The notes: generated by a model from the letters alone, not told the origin. Shown: positions 24,640 through 32,992, counted from the first letter of the stretch. The stretch: 64,000 nt of DNA from Metapseudomonas boanensis (GCF_018704125.1 NZ_JAGTIS010000008.1:186001-250000), one strand, 5' to 3'. Made by a program: numbers and translations.

Positions 24640-25449
24640 ATGCTGCTGTCACCCAATGCCATGGGCCCGCGCCTGCGCATCGGCCTCTACCTCACCACGG
24701 GGGCGATTGCGGCCTTCCTGCTGCTGCCGATCATTTTCATCGTGCTGCTGTCGTTCGGCTCCTCCCAGTGGCTGGTATTCCCGCCACCGGGCTGGACGCT
24801 GAAGTGGTACGGGCAGTTCTTCTCCAATGCGGAGTGGATGGAATCGGCCTTCACCAGCCTCAAGGTAGCGCTGCTCACCACGGTGTGCTCCGTCGCGCTG
24901 GGCCTGCCCACCGCCTTCGCCCTGGTGCGTGGCAAGTTCCCCGGCCGTGAGATGCTCTACGCGTTGTTCACCCTGCCGATGATCGTGCCGCTGGTGATCA
25001 TCGCGGTCGCCGTGTATGCCCTGTTCCTCAAGCTTGGCTACACCGGCACGCTGTTCTCCTTCGTGGTCAGTCACGTGATCGTAGCCCTGCCCTTTACCAT
25101 CATCTCGATCATCAACTCGCTGAAGCTGTTCGATCAGTCCATCGAGGATGCCGCGGTGATCTGTGGCGCCTCGCGGCTGCAGGCGGTGTTCAAGGTGACC
25201 TTCCCCGGCATCCGCCCCGGCATGATGTCCGGCGCACTGTTCGCCTTCCTGGTCTCCTGGGATGAAGTGGTGCTGAGCGTGATGATGGCCAGCCCTACCC
25301 TGCAGACCCTGCCCGTGAAAATGTGGACCACCCTGCGCCAGGACCTGACCCCGGTAATCGCCGTCGCCTCGACGCTGCTTATCGGCCTGTCCGTCCTTGT
25401 CATGGTGATCGCCGTCGCCCTGCGCCGGCGCAACGAAGTCAGCGCCTGA
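24640..25449 (+). CDS. ABC importer permease (PotC-like)
   Basis: This 269-residue membrane protein has about six helices and the EAA loop DAAVICGASRLQAVFKVTFPGIRPG. The C-terminal segment VSWDEVVLSVMMASPTLQTLPVKMW is typical of PotC-like permeases. It is six bases downstream of the first permease, in the same operon, and completes the transmembrane channel. Confidence 0.9.
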   Translation: MLLSPNAMGPRLRIGLYLTTGAIAAFLLLPIIFIVLLSFGSSQWLVFPPPGWTLKWYGQFFSNAEWMESAFTSLKVALLTTVCSVALGLPTAFALVRGKFPGREMLYALFTLPMIVPLVIIAVAVYALFLKLGYTGTLFSFVVSHVIVALPFTIISIINSLKLFDQSIEDAAVICGASRLQAVFKVTFPGIRPGMMSGALFAFLVSWDEVVLSVMMASPTLQTLPVKMWTTLRQDLTPVIAVASTLLIGLSVLVMVIAVALRRRNEVSA

Positions 25450-25466
25450 GCGCCGAGGTATATGAA

Positions 25467-26615
25467 ATGAGTGCCGTAATCCAAGACACCCGCGAACAAA
25501 AGACCCTGGTCAGCCTGCGCAACCTGAACAAGCACTACGGCGACTTTGCCGCCGTGGACAACATCAACCTGGACATCCAGGACGGTGAATTCCTCACCTT
25601 CCTCGGCTCCAGCGGCTCCGGCAAGAGCACCACCCTGTCGATGCTGGCCGGGTTCGAGACGCCCAGCTCCGGGGAAATCCTCGTCGACGGCAAATCCCTG
25701 GTGAACGTGCCGTCGCACAAGCGCGGCATCGGCATGGTGTTCCAGCGCTATTCGCTGTTCCCCCATCTCAATGTGCGCGACAACATCGGCTTCCCGCTGG
25801 CCATCCGCAAGCAGGCTGCCGGCGAGCGCGAGCGCCGGGTCGAAGCCATGCTCAAGCTGGTGCAGCTGGAGCAGTTCGCCCACCGCCGCCCGGCCCAGCT
25901 GTCCGGCGGTCAACAACAGCGCGTCGCCATCGCCCGGGCCCTGGTGTACGAGCCACGCATCCTGCTGATGGACGAACCCCTGGGCGCCCTGGACAAGAAG
26001 CTGCGCGAAGACCTGCAGGATGAACTGCGCCACCTGCATCGCCGCCTCGGCATCACCATCGTCTACGTGACCCATGACCAGGAAGAAGCCATGCGGCTGT
26101 CCCAGCGCATCGCCATCTTCAGCCACGGCAAGATCGTCGGCCTGGGCAGCGGTTATGACCTGTACCAGAATCCACCAAATGCCTTCGTCGCTTCCTTCCT
26201 TGGCAACTCCAACTTCCTCAAGGTCAAGGCCCAGGGCAATGCCGCGGCGACCTTCGAGGGCCAAGCCCTGGCCATCCGTCCCACCGCTGGCCTGCAAGAT
26301 GGCCAAGACCTGGTGCTGATGGTACGTCCGGAAAAAGCCCAGGTACTGACCCCAGACCAGGCTTCACTATCGCCGCTGGCGGCCGGCTGGAACGAGATCC
26401 AGGCCAAGGTTGCGGAGACTGTGTTCCTCGGCGAAAGCCTGACCTGCAGTGTGGTCACCGCCAGCGGAACCCATCTGACGCTGAAGGAGCTGTCCGGCGC
26501 CACCCAGCCCCTGCAACCTGGCGCGCCGGTGCGCGTGCGCTGGGCAGCGGCCGATGCCTGCGTCTACAGCGAGTGGAATGAGAGCGACCTGAGCAAAGCC
26601 GCTGGCGCGCACTGA
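25467..26615 (+). CDS. ABC importer ATPase (PotA-like)
   Basis: This 382-residue ATPase has Walker A GSSGSGKST, signature LSGGQQQRVAIARAL and Walker B ILLMDEPLGALDKK, then a C-terminal TOBE domain (about 290-370; VRPEKAQVL and LTLKELSGATQ). This is the PotA/CUT1 layout. It energises uptake through the two permeases. It is the last gene of the importer operon and is followed by a strong terminator. Confidence 0.92.
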   Translation: MSAVIQDTREQKTLVSLRNLNKHYGDFAAVDNINLDIQDGEFLTFLGSSGSGKSTTLSMLAGFETPSSGEILVDGKSLVNVPSHKRGIGMVFQRYSLFPHLNVRDNIGFPLAIRKQAAGERERRVEAMLKLVQLEQFAHRRPAQLSGGQQQRVAIARALVYEPRILLMDEPLGALDKKLREDLQDELRHLHRRLGITIVYVTHDQEEAMRLSQRIAIFSHGKIVGLGSGYDLYQNPPNAFVASFLGNSNFLKVKAQGNAAATFEGQALAIRPTAGLQDGQDLVLMVRPEKAQVLTPDQASLSPLAAGWNEIQAKVAETVFLGESLTCSVVTASGTHLTLKELSGATQPLQPGAPVRVRWAAADACVYSEWNESDLSKAAGAH

Positions 26616-26633
26616 GAACTGATCTTCCTTTAC

Positions 26634-26674
26634 AGCCCCCTGCCCTTCGTCCCGAGGGCTGGGGGTTTCTTTTT
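26634..26674 (+). terminator. Intrinsic terminator of the importer operon
   Basis: CCCCC...GCCCT pairs with AGGGC...GGGGG, followed by TTTCTTTTT. Confidence 0.9.
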
Positions 26675-26712
26675 GCCATGTCCGTCGACCGCCGGGCTAC
26701 CCCTCCCCCCGC

Positions 26713-26990
26713 AGGAGCCAGCTTGCTGGCGAAAGCACGGCTCACATTCGCGAGCAAGCTCGCGCCTACATCGACATGGCCTCAGCCGCCTGGGTTCGCG
26801 CAACCGATCATCCCACGATCGAAGGGCAACGCCCGTAGGAGCCAGCTTGCTGGCGAAAGCACGACTCACATTCGCGAGCAAGCTCGCTCCTACATCGACG
26901 TGGCCTCAGCCGCCTGGGTTCGCGCAACCGATCATCCCGCGATCGAAGGGCAACGCCCGTAGGAGCCAGCTTGCTGGCGAAAGCACGACT
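26713..26990. repeat. Tandem 124-base repeat built around REP-like palindromes
   Basis: Units start at 26713, 26837 and 26961: an exact 124-base period, two complete copies and a third that stops after about 28 bases. Each unit holds AGGAGCCAGCTTGCTGGCGA, an inverted TTCGCGAGCAAGCTCG arm and a conserved non-palindromic spacer (GACxTGGCCTCAGCCGCC). The copies differ at only a few positions, suggesting recent duplication. No gene is present. Confidence 0.9.
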
Positions 26991-27024
26991 TTTCGGGTCG
27001 GATGAAGCCCTGAATCGTAGGCAA

Positions 27025-27056
27025 GAAAAAGCCCCGCCTGCATCGCAGGACGGGGC
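27025..27056 (-). terminator. Intrinsic terminator of the first NCS1 permease gene
   Basis: On the minus strand GCCCCGTCCTGC and GCAGGCGGGGC form a stem followed by TTTTTC, 36 bases after the permease stop. Confidence 0.9.
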
Positions 27057-27091
27057 GAAGGCACAGGAAATCCTGCGCGGATCGGTTTCAG

Positions 27092-28489
27092 TCAATCTGC
27101 CATGTGCAGCACCCCGACCGGCTCCTTGCTGCGGGTCGCCAGGCAGTAATACAGCGGGCAGGTCACCAGCAACCCCACCAGCCAGGACAGATCCACACCT
27201 TCGACGTAGTTGGCGTAGGGCCCAATATAAATCGCGGTATTGGCGAACGGCAGCTGCACCAGAATGCCAATGAAATATGCGGTGATCGCGTGAGCATTGA
27301 AGCGCCCGTAGATTCCACCATCGGCCTGGAAGATCGAGGTGATGTCGTAGCGGCCACGCTTGATCAGGTAGAAGTCGATCAGATTGATCGAGGCCCAGGG
27401 CACCAGTACCAGCAGCAGTGCCAGGATCAGGCCGATGAAGTGAGAAATGAAGTTCGCCGAGGCGCTCAGCGCCATCAGGCAGCTGCCACCCAGCACCAGC
27501 GCCGACAGGATGACCCGCACGCGCACGCTGGGCGTCCAGTTTCCGGCGAAGGTCTGGATCGAGGTGACGATGGACAACACAGCGCCGTAAAGGTTGAGCG
27601 CGTTGTGGCTGATGATATTGAGCAGGAACAACAGCATCAGCAGAGGGCCAAGCACACCGGTTGCCTGTTTGACGGCCGCCATCGCTTCGGTACCTTCCGG
27701 GGTGGCCAGCACGGCTACGGCTCCGAAGCTGAAGGAAAGGATGGTGCCCAGGCAGGCGCCGGCGTAGGTGGCCAGGAAAGGTCGGGCGATACCGACGTTG
27801 GCCGGCAAGTAACGCGAGTAGTCGGATACATAGGGCGAGAAGCTTATCTGCCAGATGATCCCCAGGCAGATCGTGGCCAGCCAGCCGGACAGGTTGAAGT
27901 TCCCGCGACTGAAGAAGTCCGCCGGCAACTCATTGCAGAAGATGTAGCCGAATCCGGCCAGCAGTGCGCCGCCCATCACCCAGGTGCCGACGCGGTTGAG
28001 GGAGTGGATGAAGCGGTAGCCGATCACGCCGATGGCGGTCGCACTGATGGCACCAATGATGATCGCGGCCGGCATCGGCACCGAAGGGGCGATGCCGTGG
28101 ATCGACTCACCCGCCAGGACAATGTTGGAGATGAAGAAGCCGACATAGATGATCGCCGCGAAGAATACGATCAACAGCGCGCCGTAACGGCCAAACTGGC
28201 CGCGGCTCTGGACCATCTGCGGAATGCCCATCTGCGGGCCCTGGGCCGAAGCCAGGGCGATGAAGACGCCGCCGATCATATGGCCCAGGACAATCGCCAG
28301 CAGGCCCCAGAGCAGGTCAAGGTGGAAGACCTGGACCACCATGGCACCCGTGACGATCGGCAGCGGGGCGATATTGGTGCTGAACCAGAGCGTGAAGAGG
28401 TCGCGTGCCTTGCCATGGCGTTCGGCAGGCGGTACGTAATCGACGGTATGGTTCTCGATCAACGGTGTGTGCTGGGAAGTCTCGGACAT
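27092..28489 (-). CDS. NCS1-family (cytosine/purine-type) permease, copy 1
   Basis: This 465-residue protein with about twelve hydrophobic segments starts at 28489 with MSETSQHTPLIENHTVDYVP. NCS1 marks include PPAERHGKARDLFTLWFSTN, ASAQGPQMGIPQMVQSRGQF, and SPYVSDYSRYLP. NCS1 carriers import nucleobases, allantoin, hydantoins, thiamine or pyridoxine-type heterocycles by H+ or Na+ symport, so the pathway substrate is probably an N-heterocycle. An operator lies about 100 bases upstream. It is divergent from the second flavin reductase. A paralogue is at 31606-32970; by eye they share the NCS1 framework but differ widely. Confidence 0.9.
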   Translation of the reverse strand: MSETSQHTPLIENHTVDYVPPAERHGKARDLFTLWFSTNIAPLPIVTGAMVVQVFHLDLLWGLLAIVLGHMIGGVFIALASAQGPQMGIPQMVQSRGQFGRYGALLIVFFAAIIYVGFFISNIVLAGESIHGIAPSVPMPAAIIIGAISATAIGVIGYRFIHSLNRVGTWVMGGALLAGFGYIFCNELPADFFSRGNFNLSGWLATICLGIIWQISFSPYVSDYSRYLPANVGIARPFLATYAGACLGTILSFSFGAVAVLATPEGTEAMAAVKQATGVLGPLLMLLFLLNIISHNALNLYGAVLSIVTSIQTFAGNWTPSVRVRVILSALVLGGSCLMALSASANFISHFIGLILALLLVLVPWASINLIDFYLIKRGRYDITSIFQADGGIYGRFNAHAITAYFIGILVQLPFANTAIYIGPYANYVEGVDLSWLVGLLVTCPLYYCLATRSKEPVGVLHMAD

Positions 28490-28592
28490 CGTATTGCCTT
28501 GCTTATTGTCTTTGTAGGAAGTGCCACTCAGGGCCTGACTACCGGGCCGTGGGTTGACCATACTGGTGCCGGCGGTCGATAACGGGGCACCA

Positions 28593-28606
28593 TATTATGG
28601 TATTCC
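28593..28606. promoter_or_regulatory. GntR-type operator, copy 5 (variant)
   Basis: TATTATGGTATTCC, same variant as copy 4. It lies 104 bases upstream of the permease start on the minus strand. Confidence 0.65.
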
Positions 28607-28778
28607 AAAAATCAGACAAGGCTTTTACTGACCCGCCAAGCCCTGAGTGGAGGCAAGAACGGCTGCTCAAAGAACCACTCAAAGTTCCTTGAAGCCCTGT
28701 AAATAAAGGCTTTCAGGGTACAAGTCGACGTTCGTCGGCATGCTGACGAGTCCTGGAAAATAGTGCTTGCATTGACAA

Positions 28779-28793
28779 TATTACGGTATACCA
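28779..28793. promoter_or_regulatory. GntR-type operator, copy 6
   Basis: TATTACGGTATACCA, one base different from copy 7, 53 bases before flavin reductase 2. That is the same distance as copy 2 from the DUF1185 gene. Confidence 0.7.
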
Positions 28794-28846
28794 TCAGACA
28801 CATTAGCGCTGCCGGTCGCAGCCATTGCACCCGATAGGTACCCGAA

Positions 28847-29332
28847 ATGATCGACACCAATGCCTACAAACAAGTCATGGGCTCCTTCCCCTCCGGCGTC
28901 ACCGTGATCACCACCCTGGATGACGACGGCCAGATCGTCGGGCTGACCGCCAGCGCCTTCAGCTCCCTGTCCATGGACCCGGCCCTGGTGCTCTTCTGCC
29001 CCAACTACAGCTCCGACTCCTACCCGGTTCTGATCAAGAGCAAGCGCTTCGCCATCCACCTGCTTTCGGCCGACCAGCGCGATGAAGCTTATGCCTTCGC
29101 CAAGAAGGGCAAGGACAAGGCGCAAGGCATTGAATGGACCCTGAGCGAACTGGGCAACCCGCTCCTCAGCAACGCCACTGCCATCATCGAGTGCGAGCTG
29201 TGGCGTGAATACGAAGGTGGCGACCACGCCATCCTCGTGGGAGCGGTAAAGAACCTGATCGTGCCCGAACAGACCGTCGCACCGATGATCTATTGCCGCG
29301 GCAAGATGGGCGCCCTGCCCGCATTTGCCTGA
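28847..29332 (+). CDS. Flavin reductase family protein (copy 2)
   Basis: This 161-residue paralogue of the gene at 18170-18655 is equal in length and highly similar throughout: VMGSFPSGVTVITTLDDDGQ, FAKKGKDKAQGIEWTLSELG, and GGDHAILVGAVKNL. It supplies reduced flavin, most simply to the monooxygenase starting 202 bases downstream. Two near-identical reductases under the same operator type may provide enough reduced flavin or serve different monooxygenases. It has its own operator. Confidence 0.93.
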   Translation: MIDTNAYKQVMGSFPSGVTVITTLDDDGQIVGLTASAFSSLSMDPALVLFCPNYSSDSYPVLIKSKRFAIHLLSADQRDEAYAFAKKGKDKAQGIEWTLSELGNPLLSNATAIIECELWREYEGGDHAILVGAVKNLIVPEQTVAPMIYCRGKMGALPAFA

Positions 29333-29383
29333 TCCACCCGGCAGCCCTGCGGGATCCGGGAGAAAGATCTTGCAGATACTCCG

Positions 29384-29403
29384 TATTATGGTATACCAAT
29401 ATT
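29384..29403. promoter_or_regulatory. GntR-type operator, copy 7
   Basis: TATTATGGTATACCAATATT lies 131 bases before the luciferase-like monooxygenase gene. Confidence 0.75.
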
Positions 29404-29533
29404 CAGCGATCCGCTCCGCCTTGCTTGAGGCGTCCTACTGACGCAGCGGAATCAACGAAACAGGAGCGCAGTGCACGCTTCACCGCAGCCGGCCAGTCCA
29501 GGGCCGAACAGACACAGGTTCGAGGAAAGCATC

Positions 29534-30577
29534 ATGAAATTTTCTTTGTTCGTGCATATGGAGCGTTACGACGAGCAGATCAGCCACCGTCAGCTCTTCG
29601 AAGATCTCACCGAGCTGACTTTGATGGCCGAAGCCGGCGGCTTCAGCACCGTATGGATCGGCGAGCACCACGCCATGGAGTACACCATCTCGCCAAGCCC
29701 CATGCCGCTGCTCTCCTACCTCGCAGCCCGCACGAGCACCATTCGCCTAGGCGCCGGTACCATCATCGCGCCCTTCTGGCACCCCATCCGCGTAGCCGGC
29801 GAATGCGCCCTGCTCGACGTGATCAGCAATGGCCGCATGGAAGTGGGCCTGGCCCGTGGCGCGTACCAGTACGAATTCGACCGCATGGCAGGCGGCATGC
29901 CGGCCACCGGTGGCGGCCAGCACCTGCGGGAGATGGTCCCGGTGGTCAAGGCCCTGTGGCAGGGCGACTACGCCCACGAAGGCGAGATCTGGAAGTTCCC
30001 CACCTCCACCTCGTCGCCGCGTCCGATCCAGCAGCCGCATCCGCCGATCTGGATCGCCGCCCGCGACCCGGACTCCCACAACTTCGCCGTGGCCAATGGA
30101 TGCAACGTGATGGTCACCCCGCTGATGAAGGGCGACGAAGAAGTGGTTGACCTGAAGAACAAGTTCGAAAACGCCCTGGCCAACAATCCAGACGTGCCGC
30201 GCCCGCAACTGATGGTGCTGCGCCACACCCATGTCCACAGTCCTGAAGATACCGAAGGCTGGAAGGTCGGTGCCGCCGCCATCTCACGCTTCTACCGTAC
30301 CTTCGATGCCTGGTTCGGCAACAAGGAAGTCCCGGTCAACGGCATCCTTCAACCGAGCCCGGAAGAGAAGTTCAAGGACCGTCCGGAGTTCGAACTGGAG
30401 AACATCCGCAAGAACACCATGATCGGCACCCCCGAAGAAGTCATCGCGCGCATTCGCCACTACCAGGAACTGGGCGTGGACGAGTTCAGCTTCTGGGCCG
30501 ACAACAGCCTGTCCCATGCCGAGAAGAAGAAGTCGCTGGAGCTCTTCATCAAGCACGTAGTGCCGGCGTTCAACTGA
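29534..30577 (+). CDS. Luciferase-like flavin-dependent monooxygenase
   Basis: This 347-residue protein of the bacterial-luciferase-like family starts MKFSLFVHMERYDEQISHRQ and has TVWIGEHHAMEYTISPSPMP, LDVISNGRMEVGLARGAYQYEF and the C-terminal GTPEEVIARIRHYQELGVDEF. It uses reduced FMN and O2 for oxygenation. It is not RutA: the RutA N-terminal motifs are absent. With two flavin reductases and an isochorismatase-like hydrolase close by, oxygenative ring opening or N-dealkylation of the imported compound is the best guess. GAGGAAAG precedes the ATG. A hairpin follows the stop. Confidence 0.88.
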   Translation: MKFSLFVHMERYDEQISHRQLFEDLTELTLMAEAGGFSTVWIGEHHAMEYTISPSPMPLLSYLAARTSTIRLGAGTIIAPFWHPIRVAGECALLDVISNGRMEVGLARGAYQYEFDRMAGGMPATGGGQHLREMVPVVKALWQGDYAHEGEIWKFPTSTSSPRPIQQPHPPIWIAARDPDSHNFAVANGCNVMVTPLMKGDEEVVDLKNKFENALANNPDVPRPQLMVLRHTHVHSPEDTEGWKVGAAAISRFYRTFDAWFGNKEVPVNGILQPSPEEKFKDRPEFELENIRKNTMIGTPEEVIARIRHYQELGVDEFSFWADNSLSHAEKKKSLELFIKHVVPAFN

Positions 30578-30589
30578 GTCATCGCTTCA

Positions 30590-30617
30590 CGTGGCCGGAT
30601 CGGGCGATCCGGCCACG
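30590..30617 (+). terminator. Strong hairpin after the monooxygenase gene
   Basis: CGTGGCCGGATC and GATCCGGCCACG are perfect 12-base arms around a 4-base loop, 13 bases after the stop. There is no T run, so it may be a processing or stability hairpin rather than a true terminator. Confidence 0.55.
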
Positions 30618-30824
30618 CCTCCCATGAAAATGGTCGACAGCCCCATGAACGAAGGCCTGATCACCTGCAACGCCCAACCACTGCCTGGAGCCGCAATGGC
30701 TTACCTGCGGGGCAAGTGGACCCCTTCGCACGTTCACCTGAAACGTCTGCGTCCCGCCGTCGCCGCCAAGCAGAACGGCTTCTGGGCAATAGTTTCCTGA
30801 GCAACTCCCCCGCTGAACACACCT

Positions 30825-30894
30825 GACAGCCGGCTCGACCCATCGAGCTCCCGGCCCTGGCATCCGTGAACCACGGTGCCGGGGGTGGGCTGTC
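30825..30894 (+). ncRNA. Candidate structured leader RNA (three-way junction)
   Basis: Three helices fit together in 70 bases. P1: GACAGCC (30825-30831) with GGCTGTC (30888-30894). P2: GCTCGA (30833-30838) with TCGAGC (30843-30848), loop CCCA. P3: 30855-30868 with 30872-30884 (CCC-GGCA-CCGTG paired to CACGG-TGCC-GGG, one bulge, loop AAC). The structure ends 31 bases before the hydrolase ATG and is followed by GGCATTTTCT. It could be a riboswitch-like or processing element. I do not match it to a known class, and GC-rich sequence folds easily by chance. Confidence 0.35.
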
Positions 30895-30925
30895 GGCATT
30901 TTCTGCACAAGAACAAGAGTTGCCC

Positions 30926-31600
30926 ATGAGAAACGATATCGCCTACCTGATCATCGACATGCAGCAGGAGGATGGATTCCACCTGCAGGACTTTGAGGCC
31001 GTGATCGACAACTGCGCCAAGCTGATCGATGCCGCACGAGCTGCCAGCATCCCCATCATCTACACGCGACATATCAACAATGCAGACGCCTCGGACCTTC
31101 CGCCCGGCGAGCCACTGGACGCTCTGGGGCGTCCCGCCAGCTATTGTGCCGGCACCCGCCAGGTGGAAATCCTCCCGCGCTTGGCACCCCAGCCCGGCGA
31201 TCCCGTCATCGACAAACCACGCTACAGCGCCTTTCATCGCACCGAACTGGATGCACAACTGAAGCGCCTCGGCGTCAGCCGCCTGATGGTTTCCGGCGTG
31301 CTCACCGACGCCTGCGTGCTGTCCACGGTGCTCGACGCCTTCGCCCTCGGCTATCGGGTCGACCTCATCGCCGACGCCTGCACCTCGACCACCAGCGCGG
31401 CGCATTACTCTGCACTGCTGATCATGACCAACTGGGTCTACTCCATCGAACTGTTCAACTGCGAGCAGTTTCTGCGCGCCTTGCGTGGAGATGACTTCAG
31501 CTCTTGCAAACCAGCATCCCCGGACCTCTTCGCCCACCGGCCCGACACGCTTCCCCAGGCCATCGCCCGCCTGCAATCCAGCCTTCAGCCGCAGGAGTGA
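30926..31600 (+). CDS. Isochorismatase-like cysteine hydrolase
   Basis: This 224-residue protein has the isochorismatase/nicotinamidase triad: D11 (LIIDMQQED), K97 (VIDKPRYSAF) and C130 (GVLTDACVLSTV). With the cysteine present it should be an amidohydrolase (as nicotinamidase, N-carbamoylsarcosine amidase or RutB) rather than an isochorismatase. In this setting it may hydrolyse an amide or carbamate made by the monooxygenase. It is followed five bases later by an NCS1 permease, with which it must be co-transcribed. Confidence 0.9.
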   Translation: MRNDIAYLIIDMQQEDGFHLQDFEAVIDNCAKLIDAARAASIPIIYTRHINNADASDLPPGEPLDALGRPASYCAGTRQVEILPRLAPQPGDPVIDKPRYSAFHRTELDAQLKRLGVSRLMVSGVLTDACVLSTVLDAFALGYRVDLIADACTSTTSAAHYSALLIMTNWVYSIELFNCEQFLRALRGDDFSSCKPASPDLFAHRPDTLPQAIARLQSSLQPQE

Positions 31601-31605
31601 ACGCC

Positions 31606-32970
31606 ATGAACGTCGAGAAAAGAAGCATCGATTTCATCCCCGAAAGCGAGCGCCACGGCAAACCCGGCTCGCTGTTCTACATCTGGTTCGGCGCCAACAT
31701 GAACATCACCACCATCGCCTCCGGGGTGCTGCCGGTGGTCATCGGCCTGAACCTGTTCTGGAGCGCCGTGGCGATCGTCCTCGGCTCGCTGATCGGCGCC
31801 ATCTTCATGGCCTCCCACTCGGCCCAGGGCCCCAAGCTGGGCATCCCGCAGATGATTCAGAGCCGTGCACAGTTCGGCGTGATTGGCGCAGTGCTGCCAC
31901 TGCTGTTCGTCATGCTCATCTACCTGGGCTTCTTCGTCAGCAACACCTTGCTGGCTGCCCAGGCCATCGAATCGGTCAGCCCCCTGGGCGGCGACGGCAA
32001 CATCTACCTGATCGGTGCGCTGTGCTTCGTGGTGGCGCTCTACGGCTACCGACTTATCCATCGTTTGCAAAAGGTTCTGTCGATCCTCTCCATCCTGGTG
32101 TTCCTGGTCGCCACGGGGCTCGCCCTGGGCCTTCCGATCCCTGCGGAGCAGTGGTCGCCGGCCGGATTCTCGCTGTCGAAGTTCCTGGTGGCAGTGAGCA
32201 TCGCCGTGACCTGGCAGCTCTCCTACGCGCCCTATGTGGCGGACTACTCGCGCTACCTGCCGAGTTCAACACCCATGTCCCGGGTGTTCTGGTTCAGCTA
32301 CGCCGGCACCGTGGCAGGCGGCGCCTGGATGATGATCCTTGGCGCCGTGCTCGGCGTCGCCATCAGCGGCTTCTCCGACAACGTCGGTAGCCACCTGGCA
32401 GCGCTCTTCGGACCTGGCGCGGTGCTGCTGTTCGTGTTCATCGTCTACGGCCAGGTGGCGATCAACGTGTTCAACCTCTATGGCGCCTTCATGTCCACGG
32501 TCACGGTAATCGAGCCCTTCGCGCGTCTACGCGTGACGCCCATGGTCAGGGGGCTGTTCATGCTATTGATCAGCGTCATCGCTACCGCCCTGTGCACCAT
32601 CAGCCAGGAGGACTTCATCGCCTTCTTCCTCAACTTCATCTTCTTCATGAGCTACTTCCTCATCCCCTGGACCGCCATCAACCTGGTGGATTACTACTGC
32701 CTGAGAAAGGGCGACTACTGCGTACCCGACATCTTCGACATGGACGGCCGCTACGGTCGGGTCAACCTGGTGGCTTGCGGCAGTTTCGTGCTGGCCATCC
32801 TGCTGGAAGTTCCGTTCATGAACACCACCCTCTACGTCGGCCCCATCGCCAATGCCCTGGATGGCATCGACCTGGCCTGGGTCGTCGGCCTGCTGGTGCC
32901 GGCCATGACCTACTTCGGGCTGATGAAGCGCAGAGTGGCAGTGGGAGTTGAGCGGGAACTGTCGTCCTGA
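31606..32970 (+). CDS. NCS1-family (cytosine/purine-type) permease, copy 2
   Basis: This 454-residue protein has about twelve membrane segments. NCS1 marks: IPESERHGKPGSLFYIWFGA, SHSAQGPKLGIPQMIQSRAQ, SYAPYVADYSRYLP. The start at 31606 follows GCAGGAG. It probably imports a heterocyclic base-like substrate. Having two NCS1 carriers plus an ABC importer in one regulon suggests more than one related substrate or affinity range. Confidence 0.9.
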   Translation: MNVEKRSIDFIPESERHGKPGSLFYIWFGANMNITTIASGVLPVVIGLNLFWSAVAIVLGSLIGAIFMASHSAQGPKLGIPQMIQSRAQFGVIGAVLPLLFVMLIYLGFFVSNTLLAAQAIESVSPLGGDGNIYLIGALCFVVALYGYRLIHRLQKVLSILSILVFLVATGLALGLPIPAEQWSPAGFSLSKFLVAVSIAVTWQLSYAPYVADYSRYLPSSTPMSRVFWFSYAGTVAGGAWMMILGAVLGVAISGFSDNVGSHLAALFGPGAVLLFVFIVYGQVAINVFNLYGAFMSTVTVIEPFARLRVTPMVRGLFMLLISVIATALCTISQEDFIAFFLNFIFFMSYFLIPWTAINLVDYYCLRKGDYCVPDIFDMDGRYGRVNLVACGSFVLAILLEVPFMNTTLYVGPIANALDGIDLAWVVGLLVPAMTYFGLMKRRVAVGVERELSS

Positions 32971-32992
32971 CCCCGCCCGTATTCCCGGCTAG

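Larger units (their letters stand above)
28490..28846. other. Divergent control region between permease 1 and flavin reductase 2
   Basis: 357 bases with no gene. Two GntR-type operators 186 bases apart (28593 and 28779), one for each direction. A TTGACA hexamer at 28772-28777 directly precedes the second operator. Confidence 0.55.
30578..30925. other. Gap between monooxygenase and isochorismatase genes
   Basis: 348 bases containing a 12-base-pair hairpin just after the monooxygenase stop and a three-helix foldable leader just before the hydrolase (separate entries). A 69-codon frame at 30591-30800 has no recognisable features and is not called. Confidence 0.5.

Noticed and set aside
26713-26990. 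CRISPR-like array
   Set aside because: The period is 124 bases, spacers are identical rather than unique, and there are no cas genes; it is a BIME-like repeat.
29534-30577. RutA (pyrimidine oxygenase)
   Set aside because: The characteristic RutA N-terminal and active-site segments are absent and there is no RutC or RutE gene nearby; only the enzyme class is shared.
30591-30800. 69-codon frame between the monooxygenase and isochorismatase genes
   Set aside because: Its start lies inside the strong hairpin, it has no ribosome-binding site and no recognisable feature.
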